DNA from: FEB-12 sp964503315
GTDB taxonomy: Bacteria > Zixibacteria > MSB-5A5 > GN15 > FEB-12
Reading direction: 5' to 3'
DNA: 64,000 nucleotides
Assembly (NCBI GenBank): GCA_964503315.1
Contig: CAZCZL010000011.1
Coordinates: 61,937 to 125,936, forward strand
Positions 45,241-53,499 of this stretch are shown in pieces. The position numbers and the translations under genes were made by a program. Within the stretch, counting starts at the first letter, position 1, and each line of letters begins with the position of its first letter. The notes under the pieces were generated by a model. That model was not told the DNA's origin. It saw only the letters and a list, made by a program, of their open reading frames with translations, and did not search any database.

Positions 45241-45381
45241 CTACTTGGAAAATGGTCCCTTTCCGCCAAAGAAGATCCATTTCGCGAAATCGATCAACTC
45301 TATGATCGCCCAGAAGATAATTATAATCGCTATTGCGGAAATTGCAAGGGCTATCAACCAAGCCATGATGTCGTACAGCAT
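45241..45381 (-). CDS. 46-aa single-pass membrane peptide
   Basis: The frame reads MLYDIMAWLIALAI... with a single hydrophobic helix of about 20 residues (residues 7-27), then EL-IDFAKW-IFFGG and a basic tail KGPFSK. The start overlaps the stop of the upstream gene by one nucleotide (TAATG) and has GGGGAGAGGAC just before it. Coupling, ribosome site and clean membrane helix support a real gene. It is too short for ordinary gene calling. In a defence-like island it could be an effector, anchor or antitoxin-like partner. Confidence 0.62.
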   Translation of the reverse strand: MLYDIMAWLIALAISAIAIIIIFWAIIELIDFAKWIFFGGKGPFSK

Positions 45382-45707
45382 TAGTCCTCTCCCCGCACAC
45401 TGGCCGCGAAATCAGAGTTTTTTGCCACGTCTTTGACTATCTCAACTCCCCGTCTCTTCTGACTGGCCTCGATACGTTCGTCAATTTCTTCTGCAGTCTG
45501 ACGGACAAGAAGCTGGAACTGCCCGTTCGACAGCAGTGACCCGATTTCTCCCCCGAGTATCTCCGTGCGGTGCCTTTTGGTTCGGCAAGTTGACCATTCG
45601 TCTCGTTCGTCCGTGTAGAACGTTCTTGAGCACCAATACATTCCGGGGCCGATGGTAACCCGCTTGAGTCTACCATCCAGCGCGTCGTTCACTTCGATGA
45701 CAGGCAT
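45381..45707 (-). CDS. Hypothetical protein upstream of the membrane peptide
   Basis: The start at 45707 (MPVIEVNDALDG) is chosen because GGGGAG lies 4 nt upstream and the upstream codons look non-coding; the frame is open to 45806. The 108-aa protein has a beta-rich first half (LKRVTIGPGMYWCSRTF) and a helical second half (LVRQTAEEIDERIEASQKRRG). No family is recognised. It is coupled to the next gene. Confidence 0.55.
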   Translation of the reverse strand: MPVIEVNDALDGRLKRVTIGPGMYWCSRTFYTDERDEWSTCRTKRHRTEILGGEIGSLLSNGQFQLLVRQTAEEIDERIEASQKRRGVEIVKDVAKNSDFAASVRGED

Positions 45708-45893
45708 GTTTCTCCCCACAAAAATCAAAGTCGGCTGGTCCCGGCCCTCTGATCTTTCCGATGTCGATCCTGCGGCCAGTATCCCCGCGATTCTGTTCTT
45801 CTGCATAGCTCAACCCCCTTGTTAATTTAAAGCGGCCGGCGGCTACTCGCCTGCCACCGGGCCGCTTGCCCCTCATCCCCCGACTAATTCTTC

Positions 45894-46874
45894 CTAAAGC
45901 CGGAATCTCCGTCGACGGGCCGAGGAGGACATTGGATCAACTTTCTCTTCCCCATTGGCCCCGAAGAAAGCCATATGAATTACCGCATTGCCCACTACCA
46001 AAGCCGAACCAACGCTGTTCGAACCAGTAAAGCGGTGGTCGGTTCCGTACCCGACAGCTTCATGTGTCGTCTCAGTCGTAGTACCAATTGCAGTCAAGAA
46101 CTCTTTGGCTGCGCCGTTCGGAGAGGGATGATTCGCCTGGTCTTCTCCGAGTATGACGTCGATGGCATAGCTGTTCAAGAGCTTCGGGTAAAGACGAGAA
46201 AAAGCCTCGGGACGCGAAACGATATCGAAGCCGATCACCTTGTGACTGTCGAGAGCCAGCAAACCCATCTGACCATCAATAACTTGAAACTGCTCCGTCA
46301 AACTTTTGAGGTTGTCTTTACGTGCTTGAAAGACATCATTCATGGCTCCGGTTGCCGAAAGGACTTCCGCTTTAGCGGATAAATCGCTGATCTCCCGCCA
46401 GACCTTTGACTGGTCCGACTTGTGTCCTTTCGCTTCGCGTAGTGACTGCGAGACAGATCTGACTTTGTGATGCCGCACGCTCGGGGACATGATGTTGCCG
46501 GAATCGAAGAACTCTGGTGACATGTAGGACCATCGCCCCTGTTCAGTGCAGCTTACCGGAATCACGGTCAACGATTTCTCGCGCAACAGGATGGTCGTGT
46601 TGAGCACCCGATTCTGTTTTGCGCCAGCCAACTCCTCTCCATCCAAAAGCAGTACCGCAATATCCCCCTTGTTTTCCACCTGGAGTTCCGGTACCGACCC
46701 TCCCTGACTGATCTCGGTGACGACAATCAGATTCTGTTCAAGCGCTTCGGACATGGTCAGATAGAATGGACCTCCGGAATCCGGAGAAAAGAGCGGGATA
46801 ACCGTCAGCCCCTGGTGCTGGCCCGCCTCGCCGAGTGTAATGTTTGACAAAAATGTGTTGAGTGTATCGATCAT
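45894..46874 (-). CDS. ARPP-1-like domain protein
   Basis: The 326-aa protein resembles the ARPP-1 family: a beta-rich N-terminal half (GLTVIPLFSPDSGGPFYLTM, EALEQNLIVVTEI, DIAVLLLDGEELAGAKQNR, LLREKSLTVIPVSC). This family is reported from nucleotide- and conflict-linked gene sets. The start is set at 46874, where GGAGGT lies 7 nt upstream, and not at 46904. It is the first gene of the minus-strand run, divergent from the WYL regulator across 154 nt. The biochemical function is unknown. Confidence 0.72.
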   Translation of the reverse strand: MIDTLNTFLSNITLGEAGQHQGLTVIPLFSPDSGGPFYLTMSEALEQNLIVVTEISQGGSVPELQVENKGDIAVLLLDGEELAGAKQNRVLNTTILLREKSLTVIPVSCTEQGRWSYMSPEFFDSGNIMSPSVRHHKVRSVSQSLREAKGHKSDQSKVWREISDLSAKAEVLSATGAMNDVFQARKDNLKSLTEQFQVIDGQMGLLALDSHKVIGFDIVSRPEAFSRLYPKLLNSYAIDVILGEDQANHPSPNGAAKEFLTAIGTTTETTHEAVGYGTDHRFTGSNSVGSALVVGNAVIHMAFFGANGEEKVDPMSSSARRRRFRL

Positions 46875-46931
46875 TGCGTTTACCTCCGCCCCATTAACTG
46901 ACATTCCGCCATTTTTGTTTCAGAAAAATCG

Positions 46932-46949
46932 CATTGTTTACCCACAATG
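46932..46949. promoter_or_regulatory. Inverted repeat in the divergent promoter region (site 1)
   Basis: A perfect 6-bp dyad CATTGT-N6-ACAATG lies 58 nt upstream of the ARPP-1-like gene. It may be an operator for the adjacent WYL protein. Confidence 0.45.
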
Positions 46950-46958
46950 TATCTTGGC

Positions 46959-46979
46959 ATGCGTCATATCATGACGTAT
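46959..46979. promoter_or_regulatory. Inverted repeat in the divergent promoter region (site 2)
   Basis: The 21-bp sequence AT-G-CGTCAT-ATC-ATGACG-T-AT is a palindrome with a single mismatched pair. It lies 50 nt upstream of the WYL gene and 85 nt upstream of the ARPP-1-like gene, a good place for a dimeric repressor to control both directions. Confidence 0.55.
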
Positions 46980-47028
46980 ATTAAAGTATCTTCTAAATAA
47001 AGCGGGGAATGAAAAACGGACAAACCGC

Positions 47029-48006
47029 ATGACTGAGATCAAACAGGTAGAACGAATCATCCGCATTCTTCAGCGGCTGGCGCTGTGCCGGGAAACGACG
47101 GTTGGCCAGCTATATGATTTTTTTGATCGAACCGTTCCAAAACGCACACTCCAACGCGATCTTATCGAATTGTCGTGCGCAGACATCCCGTTATTTAACA
47201 GGCAGGGCAAAGGGAAAGAGCTGGTCTGGTACCTTGATTCGAACTACCTGAAGTTCGTGCCGATGACCGTGGGGAGTCGCGAGCTGATGGCCTCCTACTT
47301 CCTGGAACGACTCACCGATGTAGCGCGCGGCACACAGCTCGAACGCGACACCCGTTCACTGCTCAAGAAGGCCAAGCAGTTCCTGACTCCTGACGTCTTC
47401 CATGTCTCCGAAAGGATTGATCCGGCCAAAGATCTGTTCGGCGCGACCTTTGTCGGCTACATCGACTACGCCCCCCACTCTGCGACCATCGACTTGCTGA
47501 TCGCAGCGATCTCCGAGTGCAAGAGCTGTCACTTTACATATAAGAAGGCGCAGAGCGATAAGGAATCCGTGTTTGACGCCGATCCCTACCTGATACTCTA
47601 CCATAAAGGGGCTCTGTATGTGGTCGTCTATATCCCCTCACACAACAATTACCTTTTCTTGCCGATTCAGCGGATAAGGGGAGTTCAGACAACCGGTAAC
47701 ACATTCAAGCGACGAAAAGATTTCAGTCTCGAAAAACTTCGGCAGGGACGGTTTGGCATATTTGGGCATGACCGCCTTAGGCCTCAACAGGTTGAACTGC
47801 GTTTCGCAAAGTACGTGGCCGAGGTAATTGCAGAGAGGGTCTGGCATCCTTCCCAAAAACTGGTGACTCACAATGATGGCACGGTTACGTTGACCATGAA
47901 GATCGTCGTTTCCGATGAGCTCCGGGCCTGGGTCGGAAGCTGGCTGGACTATGTAACTGTGGTCAAGCCTACGAATCTACTCAAAGAGCGTGATCGCGAT
48001 AAATAG
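47029..48006 (+). CDS. WYL-domain transcriptional regulator
   Basis: The 325-aa protein has an N-terminal helix-turn-helix (IIRILQRLALCRETTVGQLYD, split; PKRTLQRDLIELS recognition helix). The central WYL domain is CHFTYKKAQSD...DPYLILYHKGALYVVVY, and the C-terminal WCX extension is VELRFAKYVAEVIAERVWHPSQ. WYL regulators commonly repress defence islands and respond to nucleic-acid or nucleotide ligands. It is divergent from the minus-strand run and 38 nt upstream of the TM0106 gene. Two palindromes lie in the shared promoter region. Confidence 0.9.
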   Translation: MTEIKQVERIIRILQRLALCRETTVGQLYDFFDRTVPKRTLQRDLIELSCADIPLFNRQGKGKELVWYLDSNYLKFVPMTVGSRELMASYFLERLTDVARGTQLERDTRSLLKKAKQFLTPDVFHVSERIDPAKDLFGATFVGYIDYAPHSATIDLLIAAISECKSCHFTYKKAQSDKESVFDADPYLILYHKGALYVVVYIPSHNNYLFLPIQRIRGVQTTGNTFKRRKDFSLEKLRQGRFGIFGHDRLRPQQVELRFAKYVAEVIAERVWHPSQKLVTHNDGTVTLTMKIVVSDELRAWVGSWLDYVTVVKPTNLLKERDRDK

Positions 48007-48044
48007 GAAACCTACAATAGACTACCTCCAATTGGGGAGACTCC

Positions 48045-51000
48045 ATGCAGCTACGTGATGGCAAAACACTCTACTCACCAACTGACCTGTGCAATCATTT
48101 CGAATGTCCGCATTGGACAATTCTTGCTTGCACCGATCTGGAGACCCCCCTACAAAAGGATCCGCAAGACGAAGAAGGCACGCTGGTCAGAGCCAAAGGT
48201 GAAAAGCATGAATCAACATACCTGAAGCAACTTCAGGACAAAGGGAATCGAGTCTCCATCCTCAAGGATGTCGGCAAGACGCGTGAAGATCGGTTGGCAG
48301 CAACGCTCAGTGCCATGAGGGCCGGAGAGGAGACCATCTACCAGGCCTTTCTCACGCATGGTCAGTTCACGGGATACGCTGATTTCCTGATTCGGGTGGA
48401 GCGACCATCGCAACTTGGCTCTTGGTCCTACGAGGCCCTCGACACCAAGTTGGCTGGCTATACCAAGCCTTATTTCATTATCCAGCTTTGTCTCTACTCT
48501 GAACTGCTTGAGTCCTTACAGGGCGTCTTGCCAGAGAGGATTCATGTCGCACTTGGTGACGGCCGCAAAGAGAGCTATCTTGTTAAGGACTATTACCAGT
48601 ACTTCCAGCACCTCAAGCGGGACTTTCTGCGGCATGCTTCCGAGAGTCCGGAGACCTATCCCGAACCTTGTTCACACTGCGACCGATGCGACTTCCGTAC
48701 GCTTTGCAACGACAAGCGGATTGCGGACGATCACTTGTCCCAAGTCGCCAATATCCGCAAGAGTCAGATACGACGTCTGGCAAAGGTCGGAGTAACCACC
48801 GTGGAACAGCTTGGCGCTTGCTCACAGGAGCGGGTGAAGGGAATTGGTGATCAACCATTCGCCAGGTTAAAGGAGCAAGCCAAGCTACAGTTACACAAAC
48901 GCCACACCGGCAACGATAGGTATGAACTCCTTCCGCCCCCCAGCCCGACTAAGGGTCTATTGGCTCTCCCCCCGCCGGACGAGGGTGACCTATTCTTTGA
49001 CATTGAGGGGGATCCGTTCTTCCCCGAAGGGCTTGAATACCTGTTTGGTGTCGTTCATTTGGAGGGAACCCAAGAGCGGTTCTTTGACCTATGGTCGCAC
49101 AGTCACCGCGAGGAGAAAGCCTCCTTTGAGAAGCTGATCGCGTACTTCATGGAGCGACTGGAGCGCTACCCGAACATGCACATCTATCATTATGCTTCGT
49201 ATGAAGAAACGGCCGTCAAGCGCCTGATGTGCAAATATGCGACGATGGAAGCCGAGGTCGACCACCTGCTTCGCAACAAGGTCTTTGTCGACTTGTACAA
49301 GATCGTTCGACAGTCTCTGTTGATCTCCGAGCCCTCCTATTCCATCAAGAATGTAGAGCATTTCTATCTCCCTGCTCGTCAGGGCGAGGTCAAGACCGCC
49401 GGAGCGAGTGTCGTCTACTATGAAAAGTACGTCGAGACCGGCTCGCAGAAGTACCTCGATGACATCAAAGCATACAACTTGGAGGATTGCATCTCCCTCG
49501 TTGGACTGCGGAATTGGCTCGTGAAACTCAAGTCCGAAGTAAATCTCGAAGTGCCGCCCCAACCTGAGGAGCGAACTTCTTATTCCAGCGAGCAGAATCC
49601 AACAGTCGTCAAACTGAAGGCCTACGAAGAAGCGTTGACAGCTGGACTCCCCGAATCACCGGTGGATTACATCGAGCACCAGCGCGTCGACAAGCTCATT
49701 TTTGACCTCGCTGACTACTACCGTCGTGAGGACAAACCTGCCTGGTGGAAGATGTTCTCCCGGCAGTCCGCCAATGTTGAAGAACTGATCGATGACGGCG
49801 AATGCCTTGGCGGACTTGCACTGCATCCGACTATCGCGCCTTATGCGGAGAAGCGGTCAACAGTTTATACATATACGTTTCCTGAGCAAGAATACAAGTT
49901 CGAAGTTGGCGACCGAGGAATGATTGCCGAGACATTGGAGCCATCCGGCGAAATCGTGTCGCTTGACCAAGAGAACCAGATAATAGCGCTCAAACGCGGC
50001 AACAAGTCCGGGCCAATGCCTCGTACATTTGATCTTATTCCCCAGGGCCCCATCAAAACCGAAGCATTGCGAGATTCTCTGTGGCGCTTCATCGACGCCT
50101 ACATAGCTGCAAAGGAGACGAATGGGCGGCCGCATGCGGCGATTCAAGACTTGCTCGAACGTCGTGCGCCGCGGATTGAAGGAATCGTGCCGGGAGAGCC
50201 GATCTACACCGCACAGAACACGACCATACATCATTATCTTTCTGTTCTCCAGGGACTCGAGAACTCGTACCTGTTCATTCAAGGGCCTCCTGGGACAGGC
50301 AAGACGTTCACTGCTTCACACTTGATCGGCGGGCTGATGATGTCAGGCAAGAGAGTTGGCATCTCCGCCAATAGCCACAAGGTGATACACAACCTCTTGT
50401 CCAAAGTCGAAGAACGAGCGGATGAGATCGGGTTCGAGTTTGCGGGATTAAAGAAAGCATCCGGCCAGAATCCCGAGTCGTATTTTGATGGCAAGTACAT
50501 TGCCAACTCTGATGACGGCACTCTGAACGCTGGTCATTACGACCTCTTTGCCGGTACTGCCTGGTTTTTCGCCGGCTTTGGAGGTAAGGAGCAGCTCGAC
50601 TATCTGTTCATCGACGAGGCCGGGCAGCTCTCTCTTGCTCATCTGATAGCTGCCGGCACAGCCGCCAAGAATATCATTCTGATAGGTGACCAGATGCAAT
50701 TGGCGCAGCCAACACAGGGAGTGCATCCAGGCGACTCAGGAAAATCGGTTCTCGACTATCTTCTGCAAGGCAGACACACGATACCATCAACCGAAGGTAT
50801 TCTCCTGGAAACGACTTACCGGATGCACCCGAGAGTGTGTCAGTTCATTTCCGATGCCGTGTACGATGGCCGCATCAAGTCGGCTGATAGACTGGACATT
50901 CAAGCACTGCTGTTAAACGGCAATGGTCATACCGCTATTCCAGCGGCAGGAATCACATGTCATCTGATTGATCATGACGGTTCCGTGCAGCGTTCAGATG

Positions 51001-51428
51001 AAGAGGCTCTGGCGGTTAAGAACCTGTACGACACTCTACTCCAAGTCCGATATCGAAACAAAGATGGACAGGAGCACAAATTCAGCCCGGACAACATCCT
51101 TGTAGTGTCGCCATACAATATGCAGGTAAACCACCTTAAGCGGACTCTGGGAGATGAAGCTCGTGTGGGAACAGTGGACAAATTCCAAGGCCAGGAGGCC
51201 GAAGTAGTAATCGTTTCGATGGCGACATCCAGTCCGGAGGAAATTCCCCGCGGGATTGACTTCTTATACAGTCAGAACCGGCTGAATGTGTCGCTGTCTC
51301 GGGCCAGAATCTGTTCCATTCTCGTGATGAGCCCCGAACTTATGAATGTCCGGTGCAATGCTGTCGAGCAGATGAAGCTGGCTAATACGCTGTGTTGGGT
51401 TCGACAATATGGTCTCGGGGCCTGTTGA
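48045..51428 (+). CDS. TM0106-type RecB-like nuclease fused to DEDD exonuclease-like domain and SF1 helicase
   Basis: The 1127-aa protein has three parts. Residues 1-225 are a RecB/Cas4-like nuclease with GYADFL (Asp113), ALDTK (Asp133, Lys135) and cysteines at 16 or 21, 209, 212, 215 and 221, a likely 4Fe-4S site. Residues about 310-500 are an RNase-H-like exonuclease domain beginning FFDIEGDPF, with YHYASYEETAVKRL and YNLEDC. Residues 735-1127 are a Dna2/Upf1-like helicase with Walker A GPPGTGKT (about 747-754), LFIDEAGQLS, GDQMQLAQP and VDKFQGQEAEVVIVS. GGGGAGA precedes the ATG. It is in the WYL operon. It should act on DNA ends. Confidence 0.92.
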   Translation: MQLRDGKTLYSPTDLCNHFECPHWTILACTDLETPLQKDPQDEEGTLVRAKGEKHESTYLKQLQDKGNRVSILKDVGKTREDRLAATLSAMRAGEETIYQAFLTHGQFTGYADFLIRVERPSQLGSWSYEALDTKLAGYTKPYFIIQLCLYSELLESLQGVLPERIHVALGDGRKESYLVKDYYQYFQHLKRDFLRHASESPETYPEPCSHCDRCDFRTLCNDKRIADDHLSQVANIRKSQIRRLAKVGVTTVEQLGACSQERVKGIGDQPFARLKEQAKLQLHKRHTGNDRYELLPPPSPTKGLLALPPPDEGDLFFDIEGDPFFPEGLEYLFGVVHLEGTQERFFDLWSHSHREEKASFEKLIAYFMERLERYPNMHIYHYASYEETAVKRLMCKYATMEAEVDHLLRNKVFVDLYKIVRQSLLISEPSYSIKNVEHFYLPARQGEVKTAGASVVYYEKYVETGSQKYLDDIKAYNLEDCISLVGLRNWLVKLKSEVNLEVPPQPEERTSYSSEQNPTVVKLKAYEEALTAGLPESPVDYIEHQRVDKLIFDLADYYRREDKPAWWKMFSRQSANVEELIDDGECLGGLALHPTIAPYAEKRSTVYTYTFPEQEYKFEVGDRGMIAETLEPSGEIVSLDQENQIIALKRGNKSGPMPRTFDLIPQGPIKTEALRDSLWRFIDAYIAAKETNGRPHAAIQDLLERRAPRIEGIVPGEPIYTAQNTTIHHYLSVLQGLENSYLFIQGPPGTGKTFTASHLIGGLMMSGKRVGISANSHKVIHNLLSKVEERADEIGFEFAGLKKASGQNPESYFDGKYIANSDDGTLNAGHYDLFAGTAWFFAGFGGKEQLDYLFIDEAGQLSLAHLIAAGTAAKNIILIGDQMQLAQPTQGVHPGDSGKSVLDYLLQGRHTIPSTEGILLETTYRMHPRVCQFISDAVYDGRIKSADRLDIQALLLNGNGHTAIPAAGITCHLIDHDGSVQRSDEEALAVKNLYDTLLQVRYRNKDGQEHKFSPDNILVVSPYNMQVNHLKRTLGDEARVGTVDKFQGQEAEVVIVSMATSSPEEIPRGIDFLYSQNRLNVSLSRARICSILVMSPELMNVRCNAVEQMKLANTLCWVRQYGLGAC

Positions 51429-51605
51429 TCTGTTGGTGGTTACGGACCGCCAAGTGTGAATATTCGACTGAATATCGTGTCGTTGTGAACCCCAGCAGTT
51501 TGTTGTTCTGCAGTAGTGAATCCAAATATGATACATTGATCCGGGGATTCTCAAATGAACTACCTTCCACTAACTCAGGAACCGCTAAGACTCAAGCGTA
51601 AGAAC

Positions 51606-52355
51606 ATGAGTGATGTTGGTGTCAATCTTCTGTCTCGGTTCGTAGAATTACTGAATGACGCAATGATGAAGGTAGGATGTGACAGACTCTGGTACCAGCC
51701 AGACAACACACCGAAGTGGCCCTATCGGTATTTTTGGGTATATCTGCGCGAATCTCAAGAGAGGGACTTCATTGTTCGCATTAACTTCACCAATAAGGAC
51801 GCCTTCCAGGTGCAGCTCTCGCACTTTGGAGCAAAGGCCCCTCAAGAGGTTGATTTCATTTCGAATTCCCTTTCGAGCCAGATACAGTACCTAAAGGGCT
51901 GGCCACCTTTGGTTAAAGTCAGTTCGGAGAGTGACTGTGCGCTCTTGGCTCCATCTATCGCTGATCACTTTCAACGAATCCGCGCTCACCTGGATTCGGG
52001 AGGAACACTCCCGCTTCGAGGCACTAGCCATCTTGAAATTGCTATTGGCAACTTCCTTAGGCAACGGGATAGCAAGTCGTGGGTACGCTGGCATAAATTG
52101 GATTTCCTTGGTCAAAAGGATCTTGATCTCGCGCTTCCAAGTCAAAAAATAGCGATTGAAATCCAGGGTGACTATTGGCATCGACTGCCAGGCGCCAAAG
52201 AACGGGATCAGATGAAGAAGACATTGTTGCTGGAAAATGGCTGGTCTTTGATCTGGGCATGGGAAAGTTGCGTAAGGGAGCAATTCCCTAAAATCGAAGG
52301 CGCCCTTTTTCAAATTCGTATAGGGAATCGGTTCATCGAACTTAAAAAGAACTGA
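51606..52355 (+). CDS. DUF559/Vsr-like endonuclease domain protein
   Basis: The ATG at 51606 (MSDVGVNLLSRFVELLND) is the likely start; the frame is open from 51555. Residues about 160-235 form a PD-(D/E)XK fold close to Vsr/DUF559 endonucleases: KLDFLGQKDLDLALPSQKIA, EIQGDYWHRLPGAKERDQMK, LLENGWSLIWAWE. The N-terminal 140 residues (WYQPDNTPKWPYRYFWVYLR) are unassigned and may bind a substrate. It probably follows the TM0106 gene in one transcript. Confidence 0.78.
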   Translation: MSDVGVNLLSRFVELLNDAMMKVGCDRLWYQPDNTPKWPYRYFWVYLRESQERDFIVRINFTNKDAFQVQLSHFGAKAPQEVDFISNSLSSQIQYLKGWPPLVKVSSESDCALLAPSIADHFQRIRAHLDSGGTLPLRGTSHLEIAIGNFLRQRDSKSWVRWHKLDFLGQKDLDLALPSQKIAIEIQGDYWHRLPGAKERDQMKKTLLLENGWSLIWAWESCVREQFPKIEGALFQIRIGNRFIELKKN

Positions 52356-52390
52356 CAATGCTGCGACCTATATAGATTACCGGAATCAGG

Positions 52391-52579
52391 ATGAAAAGGC
52401 GCTCGCAAAAGACGTGGACCTTCCGTGTAGTAGAAAGTACATCAAGTTGCCCGTCCAATGACTTTGATTTGGAGAAGTGGATGGCCGAAATTCTCTATCG
52501 ATATTGGAAACGCACAGTTCGAGACAAAGATCATTCTCACCAAGTAGTCGGTGATTGCCAGAAGAACGATTCAAAGTGA
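52391..52579 (+). CDS. Small hypothetical protein
   Basis: A 62-codon frame between the endonuclease and excisionase-like genes. The middle reads as a helix (DLEKWMAEILYRYWKRTV) and the start has only weak CAGG before it. No family is recognised. Confidence 0.4.
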   Translation: MKRRSQKTWTFRVVESTSSCPSNDFDLEKWMAEILYRYWKRTVRDKDHSHQVVGDCQKNDSK

Positions 52580-52610
52580 GGTGGTCAGGGACAACAGGTA
52601 CGGAGGCGTT

Positions 52611-52853
52611 ATGGAGCAGCTATTGACACCGCAGCAAATAGCCGAGAAGCTCGGTGTGGCCGTTTCGACCATCTATCAATGGACCCACACCGGATTTATC
52701 CCGCACATCAAATTGGGTAGGTTTGTCCGATTCCGAGAGAGTGACATTAACAAATGGCTGAACAGCCGAGTACATAAGGGGCGAAGCACCTATCGTATTC
52801 CAGTGGACGATCTGTTGGGAAATAGTGCAGGCGGGCGGAGTAAGCACAGTTAG
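52611..52853 (+). CDS. Excisionase/MerR-type helix-turn-helix protein
   Basis: The 80-aa protein has a winged helix-turn-helix of the excisionase type: LLTPQQIAEKLGVAVSTIYQ, then IPHIKLGRFVRFRESDINKW. GGAGG lies 5 nt before the ATG at 52611. Such proteins direct excision of integrative elements or act as small regulators. It is 380 nt from attachment-like repeat C, as expected for the end of an integrated element, though no integrase is present in the window. Confidence 0.85.
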   Translation: MEQLLTPQQIAEKLGVAVSTIYQWTHTGFIPHIKLGRFVRFRESDINKWLNSRVHKGRSTYRIPVDDLLGNSAGGRSKHS

Positions 52854-53499
52854 TGGTCCGAAAATGTAACGCGTGAGTTGTTTCTATGCTCTGGTCTATC
52901 AGCTATCAGACCGACCTGGGTCCTCCAAACGGATTCGATTGAAAGCTTCTGGGATTAGGTCCGACTACTTCGTGGCGCTGTCATTGACGGTCTACTGCTA
53001 ATCGGGCTAGAAAATGGGTTGAATTTCATTGATGTACGATGTTTGCAGTATGAGACAAACTTTCGAGTTATTGAGATCCTGACCCGGATCAATTTGTAGA
53101 GAAATCCCCCAAACTGTGACCAACACTTATCCAGAAAGCCTCTGATGTTGGGACCGACTGCTACTTCTTCGGGCCAAATGCGAATTCGAACTCATTGGAT
53201 GACCGTAGCTTATACAAACGAAAACCCGAAATAATCGAACCCCCGACTCGCGTTGTGGCACAAGGACTTACGGGTCATTGTGACCAAATTGTGACCGTTT
53301 TTGTATCATTGAGCGAGCTGAGTTGGGCACGTCTAGATAACCAATCAACTCTCAGTTCTGAGCATCCCCACGTGTACATGGTCGAGTGAAGGACGATTCC
53401 AACGCTGCATTGAAAGAGAATCGAGAAGCCATTGCCATAAGACAAACAGTCTGTTGTGCCAAGATCTTACGTGTCCGAATTCACTGACAACACAAAGCA
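52854..53499. other. Intergenic region containing repeat C
   Basis: No gene is supported here. The region holds the attachment-like repeat C (53233-53295). The rest is AT-balanced sequence with no recognised signal. Confidence 0.4.
53233..53295 (-). repeat. tmRNA/tRNA 3'-end-like attachment repeat C (partial)
   Basis: This copy has the conserved arm and most of the T-arm but breaks off before the acceptor sequence: the bases before AATCGAACCCCC (plus strand) are unrelated to GGAGGTGGGG of the other copies. The break inside the T-arm suggests the end of an integrated element recombined within this motif or was eroded. Confidence 0.72.
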
